DNA of 64,000 bases from Lachnotalea sp. AF33-28 (GTDB lineage Bacteria > Bacillota > Clostridia > Lachnospirales > Lachnospiraceae), in contig NZ_QUEE01000015.1 in NCBI RefSeq assembly GCF_003477885.1, positions 76,232-140,231 on the forward strand, given 5' to 3'. Numbering within the stretch: the stretch's first letter is position 1; each line of letters begins with the position of its first letter. Shown here piece after piece: positions 59,687 to 64,000 of the stretch. The position numbers and the translations under genes are program-made. The notes below the pieces were generated by a model, which worked only from the letters and a program-made list of their open reading frames with translations, had not been told where the DNA came from and ran no database searches.

Positions 59687-59802
59687 TATTTTTTTAGTTA
59701 CTTAATAAAACAAAAAATATCTCCCAAAGATACAAATCGCACTTCTTTGGAAGATTCCTCAACAAAATTTAACAAATATATGGTAAAATCAAATCAGAAA
59801 AT

Positions 59803-59901
59803 AAATTTTGCTGTCGAAAAAGCAAAATTTTTCATAACTTTTTTCTCCATTAGTTGACATCAAATTCCACCTATGGTATGTTTAATATAATCGCAAAATT
59901 T
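59803..59901 (+). promoter_or_regulatory. abrB promoter region with repeated GCAAAATTT sites and an 0A-like box
   Basis: TTGACA (59854-59859) and TATGTT (59877-59882) are 17 bases apart. GCAAAATTT occurs at 59822-59830 and 59893-59901 and inverted at 59803-59811, flanking the promoter; the first two form a hairpin. TGTCGAA at 59812-59818 matches the Spo0A box. Together they suggest autoregulation and Spo0A control; neither is proven. The stretch 59687-59802 is AT-rich with no gene. Confidence 0.55.
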
Positions 59902-59926
59902 GTTTAGACTAGGGGGCATGACTATT

Positions 59927-60190
59927 ATGAAGTCTATTGGTGTTGTACGTCGTTTGGATGAACTTGGAAGAGTTACTCTTCCGATCGAGCTTAGAAGATC
60001 TTTTCAGTTGGAAGAAAGAGATCCGGTAGAAATTTTCGTAGATGGTGACTGCATCATCCTGAAGAAATATAACTGCCGCGATATCTTTACCGGCGAAACG
60101 GATGATCTGCTGGAGTATGAGGGGAAACTGGTATCCAGGGACTCTATCCGTGCTTTGGCAAATCTCGCAGGTTACAAGATCATCGAGTAA
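59927..60190 (+). CDS. abrB: AbrB/SpoVT family transition-state regulator
   Basis: 87 residues from ATG at 59927, ten bases after AGGGGG; an in-frame ATG at 59918 is too close to the site. The N-terminal swapped-hairpin DNA-binding domain reads MKSIGVVRRLDELGRVTLPIELRRSFQLEERDPVEIFVDGD in overlapping parts, typical of AbrB. The C-terminal segment (LLEYEGKLVSRDSIRALANLAGY) is the multimerisation half. AbrB proteins repress post-exponential genes until Spo0A lifts them. Likely autoregulated. Confidence 0.92.
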   Translation: MKSIGVVRRLDELGRVTLPIELRRSFQLEERDPVEIFVDGDCIILKKYNCRDIFTGETDDLLEYEGKLVSRDSIRALANLAGYKIIE

Positions 60191-60208
60191 TCATCTGAAC
60201 AAACTCTT

Positions 60209-60273
60209 AAAGCTCTCTGTGGCGGGAGATATGAATCAGCGATTTTCATATCTCCCGTCACGGGGAGCTTTTT
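60209..60273 (+). terminator. intrinsic terminator after abrB
   Basis: A long imperfect stem, AAAGCTC...CGGGAGATATGAA pairing with TTCATATCTCCCG...GAGCTTT, followed by TTTTTC. Confidence 0.85.
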
Positions 60274-60274
60274 C

Positions 60275-60389
60275 ATTACATAGGAACGTTCTCCGAACTC
60301 TCCTATGTAATAAAAATGCCCTCCGGGCAGGAACGCACTGCGGCGGAACGGAATAATGTCGCTAAAGCGACCCGCCGCAGGCGGGATTC
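60275..60389. repeat. multi-hairpin intergenic repeat, copy B3 (inverted)
   Basis: ATTACATAGGAACGTTC-TCC-GAACTCTCCTATGTAAT, then GCCC-TCC-GGGC, GTCGCT-AA-AGCGAC and GCC-GCA-GGC ending GCGGGATTC: the same order as copy B2 read from the other strand, without B2's first hairpin arm. It again lies between converging genes (abrB and rsmI). Confidence 0.82.
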
Positions 60390-60408
60390 TTTCTTGTTCA
60401 AACGGTTT

Positions 60409-61257
60409 CTATTGTTCAATCAGCGCCTGATAGACATCCCGTTTGCTGATTCCCCGGTCAGCCGCCACTTTTTTCATGGCTTCTTTCTTATCCGTTCCCT
60501 GATCCAGATAAATCCGCATATGTTCCGGTATACTCACCGTATCCCAGGACCGTTCCTTTTCCTCCTTCAATTCCTGAAAGGATCTTCCCTCTATAACCAG
60601 TACAAATTCGCCGCGGGGCTCTTCCTCACTGTAATAGCCGGCCGCTTCTCCCAGCGTCGTGCGCCTTTTCTCTTCATATTTCTTAGTCAGCTCTCGGCAG
60701 ACGGTCACTGGCCGGCCTTCTCCCAGCACGGACACCAGCTCCTTTAATGTATCCTTCAAATGATGGGGCGCTTCATACAGGATGATCGTGCGCGTTTCCT
60801 CTCTAAGGCTCTCCAGAATCATTTTCCGTTCCTTTTTGTCCGGCGGAAGAAAGGCTTCGAAACAGAACCGCCTCGTGGACCGCCCTGAGACGGTCAGAGC
60901 GGTGATGCAGGCCGCCGGCCCGGGCAGGGAAGTGACTTCTATCCCCGCATCATGGCATCTCTTCACCAGTTCCTCTCCCGGATCGGATATACCCGGCGTA
61001 CCGGCATCCGTTATCAGAGCAACGTTTGTCCCGGCCTTAATCTTATCGATCAGTTCCACGGCCTTATCCACTTTATTATATTCATGATAGCTGGTCATGG
61101 GGGTCTTTATCCCGTAATGGTTCAGCAGTTTTATGCTGTGCCTGGTATCCTCAGCGGCTATCAGATCCACCGTCTTCAAGGTATCCAGCACCCTGAGCGT
61201 GATATCTTCCAGATTGCCGATGGGGGTGGCACACAGATACAATATTCCCTGGCCCAT
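60409..61257 (-). CDS. rsmI: 16S rRNA (cytidine-1402-2'-O)-methyltransferase
   Basis: 282 residues, ATG at 61257 with AAAGGAGG upstream. Tetrapyrrole-methylase fold: LYLCATPIGNLEDITLRVL, AAEDTRHSIKLLNHYGI, ALITDAGTPGISDPG and the LPGPAACITAL loop, all conserved in RsmI. It 2'-O-methylates C1402 of 16S rRNA with RsmH acting on N4. Last gene of the holB-ricT-trmN6-rsmI unit, preceded by an intercistronic leader repeat. Confidence 0.95.
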   Translation of the reverse strand: MGQGILYLCATPIGNLEDITLRVLDTLKTVDLIAAEDTRHSIKLLNHYGIKTPMTSYHEYNKVDKAVELIDKIKAGTNVALITDAGTPGISDPGEELVKRCHDAGIEVTSLPGPAACITALTVSGRSTRRFCFEAFLPPDKKERKMILESLREETRTIILYEAPHHLKDTLKELVSVLGEGRPVTVCRELTKKYEEKRRTTLGEAAGYYSEEEPRGEFVLVIEGRSFQELKEEKERSWDTVSIPEHMRIYLDQGTDKKEAMKKVAADRGISKRDVYQALIEQ

Positions 61258-61274
61258 ACACGCCCTCCTTTCCT

Positions 61275-61317
61275 GTCACCAGCCGAAGGCTGATGACCTA
61301 CGCACACTTCAGTGTGC
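61275..61317 (-). repeat. two-hairpin 5'-leader repeat, copy A7
   Basis: GTCACCAGCC-GAA-GGCTGATGAC (61275-61297), then GCACAC-TTCA-GTGTGC (61302-61317). This is the best preserved copy. It fills the gap between trmN6 and rsmI and abuts the rsmI ribosome site, so it is intercistronic. Confidence 0.78.
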
Positions 61318-61335
61318 TTCCTTTATTCCGATTCT

Positions 61336-62052
61336 TTAATAGCCGTATATATCATAAATCTCGTCGCTGTATACGCCCTGTTCCTTATATACAATCACAG
61401 GCGGCTCTATGCGCATCTCGGGCCGGCCTCCTTTAAATGCCTCAATCAATACCATATTGGCCTCCCTGCCCGCGAAGGGATGCACAAATTTCATTCTTTT
61501 GGCTTCCAGCTTCCATCTGCGCATCGTCTCCAGAAGCTCCAGAAGCCTGTGGGGTCTGTGCACCATATAAAAGCGTCCTCCGAATTTTAACACTCCGGAC
61601 GCTTCCCTGGCGATATCCTCAAATGTGCACAGCACTTCATGCCTGGCTATAGCCTTGGGCAGCCCGGGATTTTTCAGCCCATGGTTGTTGCTCATGTATG
61701 GCGGATTGCAGGTCACCACATCAAAGGAGGCCCCGCCGAAGATGGCGGAAGCCTCCTTAATATCTCCGTTCACGATTGAGATCTTCTCTTCCAAACGGTT
61801 CAGACACACGCTTCTTGCAGCCATATCCGCCATATCCGGCTGAATCTCCAGGCCGGTAAACTGTCGGCCCTGTGTTTTTGCCTCGAGCAGAATGGGGATG
61901 ATCCCTGTGCCGGTTCCCAGATCCAACACATTCTCCCCCTTTTTCACCGCGGCAAATCCAGACAGCAGCACCGCGTCTATGCCAAAACAGAACTTATCAG
62001 GATCCTGTAAAATCCTGTATCCATTTCTCTGAAGTTCGTCTATCCGTTCCAT
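61336..62052 (-). CDS. tRNA1(Val) (adenine-37-N6)-methyltransferase family protein
   Basis: 238 residues, ATG at 62052 overlapping the ricT stop as TAATG. Class I methyltransferase with VLDLGTGTGIIPILLEAK (AdoMet), the TGLEIQ acidic loop and the DVVTCNPPY adenine-N6 motif. This is the TrmN6/YabB group. B. subtilis YabB lies in the same yaaT-yabA-yabB-yazA-yabC (rsmI) neighbourhood, which supports the assignment. Confidence 0.92.
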   Translation of the reverse strand: MERIDELQRNGYRILQDPDKFCFGIDAVLLSGFAAVKKGENVLDLGTGTGIIPILLEAKTQGRQFTGLEIQPDMADMAARSVCLNRLEEKISIVNGDIKEASAIFGGASFDVVTCNPPYMSNNHGLKNPGLPKAIARHEVLCTFEDIAREASGVLKFGGRFYMVHRPHRLLELLETMRRWKLEAKRMKFVHPFAGREANMVLIEAFKGGRPEMRIEPPVIVYKEQGVYSDEIYDIYGY

Positions 62053-62966
62053 TACTGCAGCTTCGATTTCCCTTCTGATTTATCCTGTTTCTCCAGTTCT
62101 TCCAGGGCTTTGAGTTCGGCGGCGTTTAAACTCACCTTTTCCTTCTTGCGCCTGGGCTTGAACTTGAGCTGCTCCACCCTGTAATCCCGGATATCTTTTT
62201 CATCCTTTTCCAGGGTTACCACCACCTTTACGGTCTGGCGGAGCACATTCACGCTGTGCACTTCCCCCTTAAATCCGTCGTCGGTGGTTACATAGTCCCC
62301 CACATTGGGCAGCTTGCTGTTGAGATACTCATATGTGTCCTCCTCGTTTTTCAGGCAGCACATGAGTCTTCCGCAAACGCCGGAGATCTTAGTAGGATTC
62401 AGGGACAGGTTCTGTTCCTTCGCCATACGGATGGATACGGGAATGAACTCCGAAAGGTAGGTGTTACAGCACAGCGCTCTCCCGCAGATGCCCACCCCTC
62501 CCAGGATCTTTGTCTCGTCCCTGACTCCGATCTGGCGCAGCTCAATCCTGGTTTTAAACACTGAAGCCAGATCCTTGACCAGCTCCCTGAAATCGATGCG
62601 GCCGTCGGCCGTGAAGTAAAACAGCACCTTGTTGTTGTCAAAGGTATACTCTGCATCGATCAGTTTCATCTCCAGACCGTGTTTCTTTATCTTATCCAGA
62701 CAGATCTGAAAAGCATCCTTTTCCTTCTGTTTGTTTTTTCTCTCAATCTCATCGTCCTTCTCCGTGGCGATGCGGATCACAGGCTTTAACGGCTGCACTA
62801 CCCTGGAATCATCGACCTCGCGCACGCCCATGACCACATATCCGTATTCTACGCCTCTGGCGGTCTCCACAATTACATTCTGGCCCTTTTTGATCGTCAG
62901 ATTTACAGGATCGAAGAAGTATATTTTGCCGGCGGCCCGGAATCTCACTCCTATTACTTTTGTCAT
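62052..62966 (-). CDS. ricT: PSP1 domain protein RicT (YaaT)
   Basis: 304 residues, ATG at 62966. PSP1 core: GKIYFFDPVNLTIKKGQNVIVETARGVEYGYVV; then ILGGVGICGRALCCNTYLSEFIPVSIRMAKEQ and SGVCGRLMCCLKNE, whose cysteines bind Fe-S clusters in the Y-complex (RicAFT) that affects RNase Y and phosphorelay output. C-terminal lysine-rich tail. Placed between holB and the methyltransferase as in B. subtilis. Confidence 0.94.
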   Translation of the reverse strand: MTKVIGVRFRAAGKIYFFDPVNLTIKKGQNVIVETARGVEYGYVVMGVREVDDSRVVQPLKPVIRIATEKDDEIERKNKQKEKDAFQICLDKIKKHGLEMKLIDAEYTFDNNKVLFYFTADGRIDFRELVKDLASVFKTRIELRQIGVRDETKILGGVGICGRALCCNTYLSEFIPVSIRMAKEQNLSLNPTKISGVCGRLMCCLKNEEDTYEYLNSKLPNVGDYVTTDDGFKGEVHSVNVLRQTVKVVVTLEKDEKDIRDYRVEQLKFKPRRKKEKVSLNAAELKALEELEKQDKSEGKSKLQ

Positions 62967-62967
62967 T

Positions 62968-63957
62968 CTAATTCTCCTTTATCGTCAGCAGCATCAGTTC
63001 CATGGTCAGATCAAAGTTTACATTGGCGTCCAACCTGACCTTTGCCTTATCCATGCCTTCCAGTATCTTTTCAATGCCGGCAAAGGAACTCTTGTTGGCG
63101 ATTTCGTTTATTGATTTAAATTCATCGCTGAATATCAGCAGATTCATATCGCAGGTTGCCTTGAACATCAGCACATCCCTGTACCACAGCTTCATAAAAT
63201 CAATGCAGGTACGGATGTCAATGCCGCTGTCCTTTATATGTTTCAGGGTTTCCAGCATGTCCAGCACCGACATGCGGTATACCTGTTTGAGCAGGTCCGT
63301 AACTTCCTGACGCATGGTCATAAATTCTTCCGAAGACGCCAGACGGATGGCCTTACCGAGATTGCCTCTGGCAAAGCTGGTACAGATTCCGGCCTGCGTT
63401 TTATCTATTTGAAGATTCTTCTCCAGATATTCCTGTATCGCTTTATCATATAGTGGCTTCAGCTTCAGCGTGATACAGCGGGACAGAATGGTGGGAAGAA
63501 ATCCTTCCGCGTTGGCGGTGACCAATAAAATAATCGCGTAGGACGGCGGTTCTTCGATGGTCTTTAACAGCGCGTTCTGTGCCTGTACGGTCATCTTTTC
63601 GGCTTCGTCCACTATATATATCTTGTACTGACTGCTGTACGGCTTTATCTGCACATCGTTTACAATCTGATCCCGCACGTCATCCACACCGATGCTGTTG
63701 GGCTTTTCATGATGTACGCGGATCACATCCGGATGGTTTCCTGTAAGAAATTGGCGGCAGGAATGGCAGGTGCTGCAGGGCCTCTCCTCTCCGCTTTCAC
63801 ACAGAAGGGTCATGGCAAAGGCATTTGCCATGGTCTTTCTGCCCATCCCGGGCTCTCCTGTCAGTATATAGGCATGGGAAATGTTGTGCTGGCGGATGGC
63901 ACGCTGGAAGTATTCTTTTATTTGGTCCTGACCGATGATATCGTTTAATCCGGGCAT
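62968..63957 (-). CDS. holB: DNA polymerase III subunit delta'
   Basis: 329 residues, ATG at 63957 with AAGGAGGTG upstream. Clamp-loader ATPase: HAYILTGEPGMGRKTMANAFA (Walker A-like), zinc cysteines in CESGEERPCSTCHSCRQF, VDEAEKMTVQAQNALLKTIEEPP and LSRC (SRC motif). It is the first complete gene of the housekeeping operon in this window; sequence beyond 63957 is only its ribosome site and a G-rich stretch. Confidence 0.94.
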   Translation of the reverse strand: MPGLNDIIGQDQIKEYFQRAIRQHNISHAYILTGEPGMGRKTMANAFAMTLLCESGEERPCSTCHSCRQFLTGNHPDVIRVHHEKPNSIGVDDVRDQIVNDVQIKPYSSQYKIYIVDEAEKMTVQAQNALLKTIEEPPSYAIILLVTANAEGFLPTILSRCITLKLKPLYDKAIQEYLEKNLQIDKTQAGICTSFARGNLGKAIRLASSEEFMTMRQEVTDLLKQVYRMSVLDMLETLKHIKDSGIDIRTCIDFMKLWYRDVLMFKATCDMNLLIFSDEFKSINEIANKSSFAGIEKILEGMDKAKVRLDANVNFDLTMELMLLTIKEN

Positions 63958-64000
63958 AACGTTTCACCTCCTTGGGGGGTGGGGGGAGTATCGTTGTGGG

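Overview
The window reads as a piece of a spore-forming, Gram-positive anaerobe of the Clostridia, most likely a gut-type Lachnospiraceae (Clostridium cluster XIVa). The evidence is a mid-to-high-GC coding style with strong AGGAGG ribosome binding sites, a sporulation sigma factor SigG beside spmA/spmB, RicT/YaaT, an AbrB-type regulator, a clostridial fab/acc operon with FabK as enoyl reductase, a split methionine synthase and several plant-glycan catabolic genes. This placement is inference; there is no rRNA in the window.

Layout. 1-4.1 kb: end-truncated AI-2E family permease, tRNA-Lys, glycerophosphodiester phosphodiesterase, a hypothetical protein and a zinc-dependent phospholipase C-like protein. 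4.1-12.1 kb: M42 peptidase, ApbE lipoprotein with a small coupled ORF, an APH-like kinase, KDG kinase, a D-2-hydroxyacid dehydrogenase and an aconitase-family hydratase. 12.2-15.2 kb: a compact minus-strand island with a helical-domain/zincin (HExxH) protein, a lipoprotein and three small WXG100-like proteins, read as a candidate type VII secretion effector locus. 15.2-22 kb: a MITE-like palindrome, then a rhamnogalacturonan utilisation cluster (GH112 phosphorylase, GH105, AraC regulator, CE12 esterase). 22-29.6 kb: RluA, the metF/activation-domain/metH operon, a DUF885 lipoprotein and a radical SAM protein. 29.7-34.5 kb: split purine genes (purO plus AICAR transformylase) behind a ZTP riboswitch, then an iron alcohol dehydrogenase flanked by decayed ABC exporter and glycosyltransferase fragments. 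34.6-37.5 kb: fructose PTS fruK-fruA. 37.9-42.5 kb: GH2, amidohydrolase and GH43 operon. 42.6-50.2 kb: DUF4143 ATPase, flavodoxin/SdpI pair, ECF sigma with a membrane partner, sigG, spmAB and a nitronate monooxygenase-like protein. 50.3-59.5 kb: the complete fatty acid synthesis operon fabH-acpP-fabK-fabD-fabG-fabF-accB-fabZ-accC-accDA, with a FabT-like operator at its promoter. 59.9-64 kb: abrB, then the holB-ricT-trmN6-rsmI housekeeping operon.

Three families of structured non-coding DNA cut across this layout: a two-hairpin repeat placed just before the ribosome binding site of at least six minus-strand genes, a multi-hairpin repeat found mainly where genes converge, and a roughly 250-bp palindromic element near 15.3 kb. 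These repeats and the WXG/zincin island are the least explained parts of the window. Regulatory and family calls were made by reading the sequence; no database search was run.
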